A stretch of DNA of 64,000 bases from RPQJ01 sp963823535 (GTDB taxonomy: Bacteria; Pseudomonadota; Gammaproteobacteria; Steroidobacterales; Steroidobacteraceae). The DNA is taken from positions 248,001 to 312,000 of the forward strand of contig CAWGLZ010000006.1 of assembly GCA_963823535.1 (NCBI GenBank), in the 5' to 3' direction. This document shows, piece after piece, positions 26,763-34,570 of the stretch (the stretch's first letter is position 1; each line of letters starts with the position of its first letter). The notes beneath the pieces are model-generated. The model was not told the DNA's origin and did not search any database. It saw nothing but the letters and a program-made list of their open reading frames with translations. The position numbers were made by a program, and so were the translations under genes.

Positions 26763-27077
26763 ATGAAACTGAAGGACCTGCTGCGCGACGTCCGCGGCAA
26801 GAAGTCACCCGACGAGGTCTACGTCGATGGCGCCCAGCTGCCGGCCGAGCCGGAAGGGCCCTACCGCGCCCGCATGGCGGAAGCGAAACACCACCCCGCA
26901 CCACGCGGCATCGACGTCAGCGAGCCCGAGGTCGTCGCCGGGCAGTTGCAGCTGCTCTATCGAATCCACTGCCCCTGCGGGCATCAGTGGGACACCACGG
27001 ACTTCCAGCGTGTCAGCCTCTGCGCGAAGTGCGACCGCGCGGTGCTCGTCGAACTGCCGCAACTTCCAGTCGAGTAA
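26763..27077 (+). CDS. uncharacterised zinc-ribbon protein B
   Basis: 104 residues. VYVDGAQLPAEPEGPYRARM and the ribbon C-x-C ... C-x2-C in IHCPCGHQWDTTDFQRVSLC / AKCDRAVLVELP align with the protein at 25473-25850, which has the same order and spacing. The two are diverged paralogues separated by two unrelated genes. No family known to me; a small metal-binding protein is likely. ATG 26763 is preceded by a GGAGCG-like ribosome site. Confidence 0.6.
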   Translation: MKLKDLLRDVRGKKSPDEVYVDGAQLPAEPEGPYRARMAEAKHHPAPRGIDVSEPEVVAGQLQLLYRIHCPCGHQWDTTDFQRVSLCAKCDRAVLVELPQLPVE

Positions 27078-27107
27078 CCACACCGGACACCGACCAGAGG
27101 ATTCAGT

Positions 27108-27575
27108 ATGCCCCACCGTGCCGCACTGACAGCCTTGCTGAGTCTGCTGATGCTGGTCACTTCCGTCGGCACGCCGGCCCACGCCGCGGAGCAGGGCGAC
27201 ACCGTGGCGGAGATCGAGCAGCTGCTCAGCTGGTTCCTTGCCCCGGAGAACAACGGCAAGGCAGCCACCCACCAGCGGTTCTGGGCAGGCGATCTCGTCT
27301 ACACCCGTTCGACCGGCGTGGTGCGGACCAAGCCCGAGATCCTGGCCGATTTCGCGAACGATCAGCCGCCCGCAGATGACATCCACTGGCACGCCGAGGA
27401 CGTCCTCGTGCGTCCCTACGACGATGCCGCCGCCCTGACGTTCCGCCTGGTCGGTCGGGCCGCCGACGGCAGCGCCCTGCAGTACCGCAACAGCGCGATG
27501 TTCCTCAAGCGCAACGGCGAGTGGCGCGCCGTCACCTGGCAGGCCACCCGCATCCCCGATCAGCCCGCCCCGTGA
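27108..27575 (+). CDS. exported NTF2-like/SnoaL-type protein
   Basis: 155 residues. A signal peptide (residues 1-26, ending AHAA) is followed by one NTF2-like cone domain: QLLSWFLAPENNGKAATHQRFW, FWAGDLVYTRSTGVVRTKPE, and the closing strands RNSAMFLKRNGEWRAVTWQ. This fold occurs in ketosteroid-isomerase-like and DUF4440 proteins. Its periplasmic function is unknown. It begins 31 bp after zinc-ribbon protein B and probably belongs to the same transcript. Confidence 0.7.
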   Translation: MPHRAALTALLSLLMLVTSVGTPAHAAEQGDTVAEIEQLLSWFLAPENNGKAATHQRFWAGDLVYTRSTGVVRTKPEILADFANDQPPADDIHWHAEDVLVRPYDDAAALTFRLVGRAADGSALQYRNSAMFLKRNGEWRAVTWQATRIPDQPAP

Positions 27576-27589
27576 CACCCGCCTCGGCA

Positions 27590-27717
27590 CCGCGTGGGCG
27601 ACGCAGCCGGGCTCCGCCCGCGAGCGCTGTACATGCTCCTGGCTCAACCGGACCGCCTCGTCGATCAGACCGGGGCGGACGACCACACTTCCCAGCACCA
27701 GAATCATCGGGCATCGT
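27590..27717 (-). pseudogene. antibiotic-biosynthesis-monooxygenase (ABM) N-terminal fragment
   Basis: Starts at ATG 27717: MILVLGSVVVRPGLIDEAVR then RSRAEPGCVAHAV, the first half of an ABM-domain (dimeric ferredoxin-like) protein. The similarity stops at about 27592 and the frame continues antisense to the NTF2-like gene. The 5' flank joins the 82-bp repeat, and a continuous open frame runs back through the IS91 remnant. Confidence 0.65.
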
Positions 27718-27754
27718 CCTCGCGTAGACGCAATCGGATCGGAGCGGCGGATAG

Positions 27755-27836
27755 TACTTTCAAAGCGCCTCGCCTGCCGCCGTCGTGAATGCCGGCATGC
27801 ACCACCCCTGCCCGGTCGGGTCACCGGCCCGCCAAG
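27755..27836. repeat. 82-bp interspersed repeat, copy 2
   Basis: Same orientation and nearly the same sequence as 20356-20437. It is contiguous on its right with the IS91-type transposase remnant, which supports it being that element's terminus. Confidence 0.75.
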
Positions 27837-28320
27837 CGACCACTGGGCCGAGTACTGCTGCGGCGCCGCGAGCCTCGCCATCAGGTCCAGCAGCTCCAGC
27901 ACGATGTAGGTGGTGCCGTCGCGGTACGGCGTCCTGAGCGTGTAGCGCAGGTAGCCGGATGAGATCAGACCCAAGCGTTCGGTCGCCACCGGCGGGCGGC
28001 TCACGTAGCGGCACAGTCGCTCGAGCTTCTGCCGCTGGCCGGGCGCAATGCCGATGCCGGCGTGCAGCGAGAACCCGCCCGCGCGGGCCGCGCCGCTCGC
28101 ATCGCCTTCCGGTCCCTGCAACCGGGGCGGCACCGTCTGCAGCGTGAACAGCTTCTGCCCGGCCCTTGGACCCACGGCGATCCGGTACATGATCGAGCGC
28201 CCGATCAGGTCATCGAGCGGACCCGCCTCTCCGTCGCCGGCGAGCCAGGCGTTCTCCATGTCCCGCTCGACCAGGCCGCGCCGTTCCAGCACATGACCGG
28301 CGTGTGCGAGCAGTGGTTCG
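27837..28320 (-). pseudogene. IS91-family transposase remnant with internal deletion
   Basis: Encodes LERRGLVERDMENAWLAGDG, IMYRIAVGPRAGQKLFTLQT, HAGIGIAPGQRQKLERLCRY, VSRPPVATERL and RYTLRTPYRDGTTYIVLELL, the middle of an IS91-type (Transposase_32) protein. It then jumps from LMARLA to the C-terminal PQQYSAQWSLG. About 100 residues, including the HGVFAP region, are deleted. The N-terminal zinc and catalytic parts are missing. Confidence 0.85.
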
Positions 28321-28551
28321 AGCGCACCACCATTTCACTCTGCGATGTCGATGCTGACCTTCTGCATCAATCGTGCGGGACGACAGCTCCCAGAGGAGCG
28401 CCGCGCGTGACCCGAGGCTGCGACGGCGCGACGCTTGGCCAGCGCTGCCGCTTATGTCTATCATCGCGGCTGCCGGCCAGGAACCCGGCCTGCGCGTTCC
28501 GCTCGAACCGAACGCCAGGTTACGTCGACAAGACAAAGTCGCGAGTTGTCC

Positions 28552-29109
28552 ATGGGCCCCTTCGAAATTCGACGCGGAACCGTTGCCGATGCTGCAGTGC
28601 TGGCCGAGCTGGCCGCGCGCACGTTTTCCGAGGCTTTTGCCGCAAGCAACACGCCGGACGACCTGGACGCACACCTGCGCGCCTCGTTTGGCGTTGCGCA
28701 GCAATCCGCGGAGCTGGCTGACCCGGACGTGCGCACGCTTGTCGCCTTGCAGGAAGGGCGGCTGGTCGCGTACGCCCAGGTTCGGCGGAAGTCCGCACCG
28801 GACTGCGTCGCCATCCAGCGCCCGGTCGAATTGCACAGGATCTATCTGCTGCGATCAGTCCATGGAACCGGGCTCGCGGCACGACTCATGAGAGAGGCTG
28901 GCATTGCGGCCCGCGAGTTGGGAGGGGAGACCCTCTGGCTCGGGGTCTGGGAACACAACGACAGGGCCCTGGCCTTCTACCGCAAGGCCGGCTTCAAGAC
29001 AGTCGGAAGCCACGTCTTTGTCGTCGGTAGTGATCGACAGACGGACCTTGTGCTCGTCGGCCCGCCCTTGTGCGAAACCGACCAGGACCCGGCGCAAGAA
29101 CACACATAG
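28552..29109 (+). CDS. GNAT-family N-acetyltransferase
   Basis: 185 residues. The GNAT fold is complete: EIRRGTVADAAVLAELAART at the start, the acetyl-CoA loop region LHRIYLLRSVHGTGLAARLM (motif A, R/Q-x2-G-x-G/A variant with HGTGLA), WLGVWEHNDRALAFYRKAGF (motif B) and a final strand. The substrate is unknown. ATG 28552 fits the family start. The 3' end overlaps the sterol desaturase gene on the other strand by about 115 bp, which suggests the desaturase frame is over-long. Confidence 0.8.
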   Translation: MGPFEIRRGTVADAAVLAELAARTFSEAFAASNTPDDLDAHLRASFGVAQQSAELADPDVRTLVALQEGRLVAYAQVRRKSAPDCVAIQRPVELHRIYLLRSVHGTGLAARLMREAGIAARELGGETLWLGVWEHNDRALAFYRKAGFKTVGSHVFVVGSDRQTDLVLVGPPLCETDQDPAQEHT

Positions 29110-30130
29110 AAGATGACATGCCGCACGGCCTGAGGCGGCTGCGGCGTCGCGCGCCGCAGGGAAATTCGGCGACGTGCAGGAAGATCAGTCCGCCCGGACG
29201 GCGTTGCCCACTGAGGGCCGGCGTGGATTCTGGACGCTGCCACTCAGGCGGCGCCCAAAGGTGCTTCAGGCGCAGTGCCAGCGGACCAGGCCGTGCGACG
29301 TCACTCAGCATTGCACGCCATTCGTGGAATGTCAGGGTCAGCGGATTGTGGCTGTGGATCTGACGGACCACGCCGTAGTCGGGCGGGTCGGCAGGATCTT
29401 CGGCGACGTAGGTGCCGAAGAGGTGGTCCCACAGCATCAGCACGCCGCCCAGGTTGCGGTCGATATAGCGCGGGTTTCGTCCGTGGTGCACGCGATGGTT
29501 GGACGGCGTATTGAACAGCCACTCTATCGGCGCCGGCAGACGCTTGACCCACTGCGTATGCACGAATATCTGGCAGGTCATGTTCGCGGCCAGCATGACC
29601 AGTACCGCTTCAGGCCTGAAGCCCAGCAGGACGGCCGGAACGAAGAACAAGTACACTCCGGTGACCGCGTACATCACGCTCTGGCGGAACGCCACCGTGA
29701 AATTGAAGTACTCGGAACCGTGATGTACCTCGTGCACTGCCCAGAAGAAGCGTATGCGATGCGCTGCGCGGTGAAACAGGTAGAAACACAAGTCCACCAG
29801 CAGGAACAGTACGACCAAGGTGGCAGGTGAGATTTCCAGCGTGGTCAGGCGGAACTGGTACAGCCAGTTGAACAGTGGCACTACGGCCGCGACGATGATG
29901 AGACCTTCCGCCAGCAGAACGTAACTTCCGCCCAGTACAACGCTCGCCAGGCTGTCCTTAAGATCATACTCATCGCCCCGACGGAAGTGACGCCACTCGA
30001 CGGCGGCCAGCAGCAAGGTGACCGGCAGCGCCAGCAGCATCAGCATCTGGCTGGGCATCAGAACCTCGGTGGCGGATCCTGCAATGTCCAGCAGGGCCGC
30101 GAAATTTGTGCCTTCCACGGTGACATCCAC
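28994..30130 (-). CDS. sterol desaturase / fatty-acid hydroxylase superfamily protein
   Basis: 378 residues as read. Four or five membrane helices and the di-iron histidine boxes HRAAH, HEVHH and NHRVHHGRN define the superfamily. YLFHRAAHR-x7-HEVHHGSEYFN is typical of bacterial members acting on hydrophobic lipids. The last 90 or so residues (after about 290) are basic, low in hydrophobicity and partly antisense to the GNAT gene, so the native stop has probably been lost. An AraC-type regulator lies 84 bp upstream on the same strand and may control it. Confidence 0.8.
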   Translation of the reverse strand: MDVTVEGTNFAALLDIAGSATEVLMPSQMLMLLALPVTLLLAAVEWRHFRRGDEYDLKDSLASVVLGGSYVLLAEGLIIVAAVVPLFNWLYQFRLTTLEISPATLVVLFLLVDLCFYLFHRAAHRIRFFWAVHEVHHGSEYFNFTVAFRQSVMYAVTGVYLFFVPAVLLGFRPEAVLVMLAANMTCQIFVHTQWVKRLPAPIEWLFNTPSNHRVHHGRNPRYIDRNLGGVLMLWDHLFGTYVAEDPADPPDYGVVRQIHSHNPLTLTFHEWRAMLSDVARPGPLALRLKHLWAPPEWQRPESTPALSGQRRPGGLIFLHVAEFPCGARRRSRLRPCGMSSSMCVLAPGPGRFRTRAGRRAQGPSVDHYRRQRRGFRLS

Positions 30131-30214
30131 GACGTGACTGGGAGCAACGCACCATAGAGGGGGCGAGCCTGGCGGTATTGATAATTTGCGCCAATCGCTT
30201 TCAAGTGTGCGTTC

Positions 30215-31195
30215 TCACGGCCGCTTGCTCAGCGGGGCGGTACCGGTCCAACGCCGATACGCATGATTGAATGCGCTTTGCTCCGCATAGCCGAGCAGAA
30301 AGGCAATCTCCTCCAGGGTCAGCTTCGGGTCGTTCAGCAGTTGTCCGGCATGTTTCTCGCGAATGCCGTCCAGCAGCTGCCGATGGCTGCAGCCGTATTC
30401 TGCAAGTCGACGCTGCAGCGTCCGGCGCGACAGGTGCAGGCTCGCCGCTACTGCTTCTGCCGGCGCTCCCTCTGGCAGGTGCAGAAAAATGGCCGACTGC
30501 ACGGCGCGGACGAATGCCGTCGCTTCCGGCAGCGCTTCACGCAAGGTACGCTGACGACTGCGCCAGGCTTTGTCGAGTGCTGCACTCGCGACGTCGATCG
30601 GTGCCGCGAGTGACGCCTGCGAGAATTCGAAGCACAGCGCGGGCGCGTCGAAGCGTACCGGACAGGCAAAAGCGGCGGCATAGTGCTCCGCCTCGCCAGC
30701 CTCGGCATTCATGAAGTCAACGCGCAGGGGAGGGCCGGCCGTGGGACAGGCGCTGCGCAGAATCGTCGCGAGCGCAGCGGCATGCAGCTGCTCCAGCAAC
30801 CGGTCCGGGAAGCCGAAGCGCGCGTCCCAGGCGATTTCGCAGCCTGCGTCGCTAAAGGTCGCGGTCGCCCAGTTCACGCCATAGAACCATTTTTCGAGCA
30901 GCAGATAAGTGCGCAGGAACTCACGCAACGTACTGGTATTGACTGCCATGTAGCCAAGCGGGCCGACGTGGGAGAGCCGCACGAGGGATCCGATCTCCAG
31001 CCCGCGTGCGGGCCCCGGCAGGCGAGCCACCGCCGCTCGAACGCGCTGTTCCCACTGCCCAATCGTCAGCTGCGGCACCGTGGCGGCGCTGCTCAGCGGA
31101 ACAGCCTCGTTGGTCTGCCCGTTCCTCTCGAGCCAGTCACCGAGAACCGAGGCGAATGCGGCAGAGATTGCGATCATCGTCGGTGTTCGAGCCAT
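30215..31195 (-). CDS. AraC-family regulator with N-terminal ligand-binding domain
   Basis: 326 residues. An N-terminal arabinose-binding-like domain of the OruR/ArgR-type AraC proteins (VPQLTIGQWEQRVRAAVARL, GLEIGSLVRLSHVGPLGYMA) is followed by a C-terminal double helix-turn-helix (VAASLHLSRRTLQRRLAEYG and LTLEEIAFLLGYAEQSAFNH with the GYAEQSAFNHAYRRWTG signature). It probably responds to a hydrophobic or amino-acid-like ligand. The neighbouring sterol desaturase gene on the same strand is the likely target. The start at 31195 is chosen because the upstream in-frame sequence is arginine-rich and derives from the repeat region. Confidence 0.85.
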   Translation of the reverse strand: MARTPTMIAISAAFASVLGDWLERNGQTNEAVPLSSAATVPQLTIGQWEQRVRAAVARLPGPARGLEIGSLVRLSHVGPLGYMAVNTSTLREFLRTYLLLEKWFYGVNWATATFSDAGCEIAWDARFGFPDRLLEQLHAAALATILRSACPTAGPPLRVDFMNAEAGEAEHYAAAFACPVRFDAPALCFEFSQASLAAPIDVASAALDKAWRSRQRTLREALPEATAFVRAVQSAIFLHLPEGAPAEAVAASLHLSRRTLQRRLAEYGCSHRQLLDGIREKHAGQLLNDPKLTLEEIAFLLGYAEQSAFNHAYRRWTGTAPLSKRP

Positions 31196-31315
31196 TATTC
31201 GCCGATCTCCTTCGCGGTTCCGTGAGTCTTCGAAACGTTCCCGCGGCGCCGCGGTGGCCTGCTGCGCCTCGTCGACTTCAAGTCGGTGAGCTTCGACCTG
31301 CCGGTGCTGGAATAC

Positions 31316-31391
31316 CGCCCGTTCCGGGCGTTTTCGGGCAACCAGAGCTCGCTGCCGCCCGTTCCGGGCGTTTTCGAGCAACCAGAGCTCG
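31316..31391. repeat. two tandem 36-bp repeats with terminator-like hairpins
   Basis: CGCCCGTTCCGGGCGTTTTC occurs at 31316 and again at 31356, each followed by G(G/A)GCAACCAGAGCTCG, with a 40 bp period. Each contains the perfect inverted repeat CGCCCG-TTC-CGGGCG followed by TTTT. They lie upstream of the AraC gene and could be hairpins, operators or scraps of a repeat. Confidence 0.6.
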
Positions 31392-31429
31392 GGACTGCCG
31401 TTCCAGCGCTTTGCCGGCGCGGATGTTCC

Positions 31430-31520
31430 CTATTCCGCGTCATACTCGGCCATCCGTCGCGCACCACACGACGCGCAGAACCCGCGTCTCCTGCAGCTGA
31501 GTGCCAGCCTACCCGACCTT
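31430..31520 (-). pseudogene. IS91-family transposase N-terminal zinc-motif fragment
   Basis: Encodes ALSCRRRGFCASCGARRMAE, the conserved zinc-binding N-terminal motif of IS91-type transposases (normally FSCKRRGFCPSCGARRMAE). Only about 27 codons remain. Confidence 0.7.
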
Positions 31521-31577
31521 GCCGGGCTGTGCTTTTTCCGCTTAACTCCAATTGATTCGCGGCGTGAACCGCACCTA

Positions 31578-32042
31578 ATGATCGCAATTTCCATGCCCCT
31601 CTCTTCCAAAATTGTCGTTGGCTGGCGCGAATCCATTGCCTTGCCGGATTGGGACATTCCTGCGATCCGCGCCAAGATCGACACGGGCGCCAGGACCTCC
31701 GCCCTCGATGTCGACCAGATCAACCTGCTCCCCGACGGCCAGGTGCGCTTCGACGTCGTGCTCAGCAACAAGCACCGGCGTCGCAAGAGGTGGATCACCG
31801 CACCCATCGTTCGCGAAACCATCGTGCGCTCAAGCAACGGGAGTCGCGAAACCCGCTATGTCGTCTCCACGTCTCTTTGCCTCGGGGGACTCACCCGCCC
31901 GGCCGAGTTCACTCTGGTGCGCCGCGCCAACATGCTTTGTCGCCTGTTGATCGGCCGCTCGGCCCTGGCTCCCAACTACATCGTCGACGTCGCGCGCACC
32001 TACCTCACCCGCCCCGCCCGGACCAGCAAGGAAGACCGGTAA
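31578..32042 (+). CDS. rimB: RimB-type ATP-dependent zinc protease / RimK-LysX-like aspartic protease family
   Basis: 154 residues with one retropepsin-like fold. VGWRESIALPDWDIPAIRAKIDTGARTSAL is split around the catalytic-type DTG (Asp35). Later features are the RKRWITAPIVRETIVRSSNG strand and MLCRLLIGRSALAPNYIVD. This family is encoded next to rimK in many proteobacteria; RimB modulates RimK-dependent glutamylation of ribosomal protein S6 in Pseudomonas. Here it starts a three-gene operon: rimK begins five bases after its stop. ATG 31593 is an alternative start. Confidence 0.85.
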   Translation: MIAISMPLSSKIVVGWRESIALPDWDIPAIRAKIDTGARTSALDVDQINLLPDGQVRFDVVLSNKHRRRKRWITAPIVRETIVRSSNGSRETRYVVSTSLCLGGLTRPAEFTLVRRANMLCRLLIGRSALAPNYIVDVARTYLTRPARTSKEDR

Positions 32043-32047
32043 GCCCC

Positions 32048-33331
32048 ATGAAAATCGCGCTCCTCACCCGTGAACCGAACAACTACTCCTCCCGCCGCCT
32101 CAAGGAGGCGGCCACGGCCCGCGGCCACAAGATGGTCGGTCTCAATGTCATGAAGATGGGTCTCCAGCTCGACGACACCGGCCCGTCGATCGTCATCAAG
32201 GGCCGGCCTCTCAGCAGCTATGACGCTGTCATACCGCGTATCGGCTCTTCGGTGACGTTCTACGGCACTGCGGTCGTGCGTCAGTTCGAGCAGATGGGCG
32301 TCTTCACGCTCAACGGCTCGCACGCCATCGCCATCTCACGTGACAAACTCCGTTCCCTGCAGATCCTCAGCCGCTACAAGCTCGGCATGCCGTCCACCGC
32401 CTTCGTGCGCGACCGCAAGAGCATTCTCGACGCCATCAACCGGGTCGGTGGCGCGCCCGTGATCATCAAGATGCTCGAAGGCACCCAGGGCATCGGGGTC
32501 ATTCTCGCCGACACAACGAAGATCGCGGAAGCCATCGTCGAGACGCTCCAGAGCACCAAGCAGAACGTCATCATCCAGAAATTTGTCGCTGAATCTAAGG
32601 GCAAGGACGTGCGCGCCTTCGTCATTGGCGACCGGGTCGTAGCCGCCATGCGCCGCAGTGCCGTCGGCACCGAGTTCCGCAGCAACGTGCACCGCGGCGG
32701 CTCCACCGAGGCCATCACTCTTCCTCCCGAATACGAGGCCACGGCCGTGCGCGCTGCCCAGATCCTCGGCCTGCGGGTCGCCGGCGTGGACATGCTCGAA
32801 GGCAAGGACGGCCCGCAGATCATGGAGGTCAATTCCTCGCCCGGCCTGGAAGGCATCGAGGGAGCCAGCGGCATTGATATCGCCGACCAGATCATCCAGC
32901 ACCTCGAGGAGCGTGTGCTTTTCGAAGACTTCGACATTCGCCAGCGCCTCACCCTCGCTCGCGGCTACCAGGTCGCCGAGCTCCCGGTGGGCCCCAACTC
33001 CGAATTCATCGGCAAGACCGTGCGCGACACCGGACTGCGCCAGAAGGACATCGTCGTCCTCAGCATCCACCGCGGCGGACTGGTCATCCCAAACCCCCGC
33101 GAAGACCGCCCGGTCCTCGCGGGCGACGTCCTGCTCTGTTACGGCCTCGCCGCGGCCTTGCGCAACCTGCTGCCCGCCCTCGACGCCCGCACGCGACCTG
33201 GCCGCAAAGCTCGCAAGGCAAAGCAGGCTGTTGAAGGCAAGCGACTACCGCCAAGCGTGACCGGCGTTGCTGCGGCCACCGCCAAGCCGCCGAAAACCGC
33301 CGAGAGGAAAGCCAAGCAGAAGAGCAAATGA
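32048..33331 (+). CDS. rimK: RimK-family alpha-L-glutamate ligase with C-terminal RCK_C/TrkA-C domain
   Basis: 427 residues. Residues 1-290 are the RimK ATP-grasp ligase: MKIALLTREPNNYSSRRLKE, VIPRIGSSVTFYGTAVVRQF, APVIIKMLEGTQGIGVIL (ATP loop) and QIMEVNSSPGLEGIEGASGI with metal ligands. The following 70 residues (VAELPVGPNSEFIGKTVRDT ... VLAGDVLLCYG) match the TrkA-C/RCK_C regulatory fold that binds small ligands. A Lys/Ala-rich tail ends the protein. E. coli RimK is about 300 residues, so the added domain is notable. It would glutamylate S6 or another acceptor. It overlaps the next gene by 4 bp (ATGA). Confidence 0.88.
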   Translation: MKIALLTREPNNYSSRRLKEAATARGHKMVGLNVMKMGLQLDDTGPSIVIKGRPLSSYDAVIPRIGSSVTFYGTAVVRQFEQMGVFTLNGSHAIAISRDKLRSLQILSRYKLGMPSTAFVRDRKSILDAINRVGGAPVIIKMLEGTQGIGVILADTTKIAEAIVETLQSTKQNVIIQKFVAESKGKDVRAFVIGDRVVAAMRRSAVGTEFRSNVHRGGSTEAITLPPEYEATAVRAAQILGLRVAGVDMLEGKDGPQIMEVNSSPGLEGIEGASGIDIADQIIQHLEERVLFEDFDIRQRLTLARGYQVAELPVGPNSEFIGKTVRDTGLRQKDIVVLSIHRGGLVIPNPREDRPVLAGDVLLCYGLAAALRNLLPALDARTRPGRKARKAKQAVEGKRLPPSVTGVAAATAKPPKTAERKAKQKSK

Positions 33332-34425
33332 GCGCCCGCTCCGCCAAGCGTCGCCCGCCCCTCGTCATCGGCGGGCAACGCATCCCGCTCGGTCGCAGCA
33401 CCGACGTGCGTCTCAAAGTCTCCGAAACCTACCTTGGTGACGACGTCGCGATTCACATGCGGGTCACCCGGGCCCGTCGCCCGGGTCCGACGGTCTTCGT
33501 CACGGCTGCCATGCATGGCGACGAACTCAATGGTGTCGGCGTCATACACGATCTGCTCTTCGACGACAAACTCGCGCTGCGTTGCGGCACCCTTATCCTC
33601 GTGCCGGTGGTCAACGTCTTTGGCTTTGAGACCCGCGAGCGTTACCTGCCCGATCGCCGCGACCTCAATCGTTCATTTCCCGGCAATGCCCACGGCAGTC
33701 TCGCCAGCCGCATTGCCCACACCCTCTTCAGCGAGGTCGTGCGCCAAAGTGACTTCGGCATCGACCTGCACACGGCCGCGCTGCAGCGTACCAACTACCC
33801 GAACGTGCGCGGACGCCTCAGCGATCCCGGTGTGCGTCGCATCGCTGAAGCGTTCGGCGCCGAACTGATCCTGGGCGGCGCCGGTCCCGACGGTTCCTTC
33901 CGCAGCGAGGCCACGCGCGTCGGTTGTCCCACCATCTGCGTCGAAGCCGGAGAACCCTGGAAGATGGAACCCGCGATGGTCGAGTTTGGCGTCCGCGGCG
34001 TCCGCAACGTCCTCGTTGAGCTTGGTCTCATCGCCGGCGAGCGAGTCGCCCCGCCTTACCAAACCCTCATCACGAGCACTTCCTGGATTCGCGCCCAGGT
34101 CGGCGGCATCCTGCGCTTTCACGTCGTCCCCGGCCAGGTCGTGCATGTCGGGCAGGCCATCGCGTCGAACTACAGCCTGCTCGGTCGGCAACAGAACATC
34201 CTCAAGGCCCCGACGGATGGCATCGTTCTCGGCATGACCACCCTCCCCACCGTAAAGCCGGGCGAACCCGTCTGTCATCTCGGTCGCCCGGCCATGAGCC
34301 TGGCGCGCATCGAGTCCGCGCTCGCTCGCCCATCCGAAACCGAGCACGACATCATGGCCGCCCGCACGCACCTTGCGACCAGCATCAACATGGTTCCCGT
34401 CCACAAGCGCGGAGTCCGCCGCTAG
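33328..34425 (+). CDS. succinylglutamate desuccinylase/aspartoacylase-family zinc hydrolase
   Basis: 365 residues of the AstE/AspA (M14-like) family. AAMHGDELNGVGVIHDLL supplies the zinc ligands His and Glu of the H-x2-E motif, DRRDLNRSFPG the substrate-binding Arg region, and FGIDLHTAALQRTNYPN the third ligand (DLH). The C-terminal beta domain contains a lipoyl-like hammerhead (GGILRFHVVPGQVVHVGQAI). In rimB-rimK operons this third gene is frequent and is thought to act on amino-acid-modified peptides or tails. Start overlap ATGA with rimK implies translational coupling. Confidence 0.87.
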   Translation: MSARSAKRRPPLVIGGQRIPLGRSTDVRLKVSETYLGDDVAIHMRVTRARRPGPTVFVTAAMHGDELNGVGVIHDLLFDDKLALRCGTLILVPVVNVFGFETRERYLPDRRDLNRSFPGNAHGSLASRIAHTLFSEVVRQSDFGIDLHTAALQRTNYPNVRGRLSDPGVRRIAEAFGAELILGGAGPDGSFRSEATRVGCPTICVEAGEPWKMEPAMVEFGVRGVRNVLVELGLIAGERVAPPYQTLITSTSWIRAQVGGILRFHVVPGQVVHVGQAIASNYSLLGRQQNILKAPTDGIVLGMTTLPTVKPGEPVCHLGRPAMSLARIESALARPSETEHDIMAARTHLATSINMVPVHKRGVRR

Positions 34426-34570
34426 CGAGGCAGGCGCGCCCGACGGCTTCGACGGCGTGGAACCCTTGACCTCTCCCGGCGTGCAGACGTGCCGCCCTCC
34501 CTCTCACGGGGTAAGCTAGCTGCGCCCAGGCTGGCAGCACATGCCTGCCTGGAATCGGGGGCCGAGTGCA

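Noticed and set aside
25406..27379. 657-codon open frame on the plus strand
   Set aside because: Overlaps five better-supported small genes in another frame and is Arg/Pro-rich, which is typical of a shifted frame in GC-rich DNA.
31316..31391. Possible CRISPR array
   Set aside because: Only two repeat units with a 4 bp spacer; no cas genes anywhere in the window.
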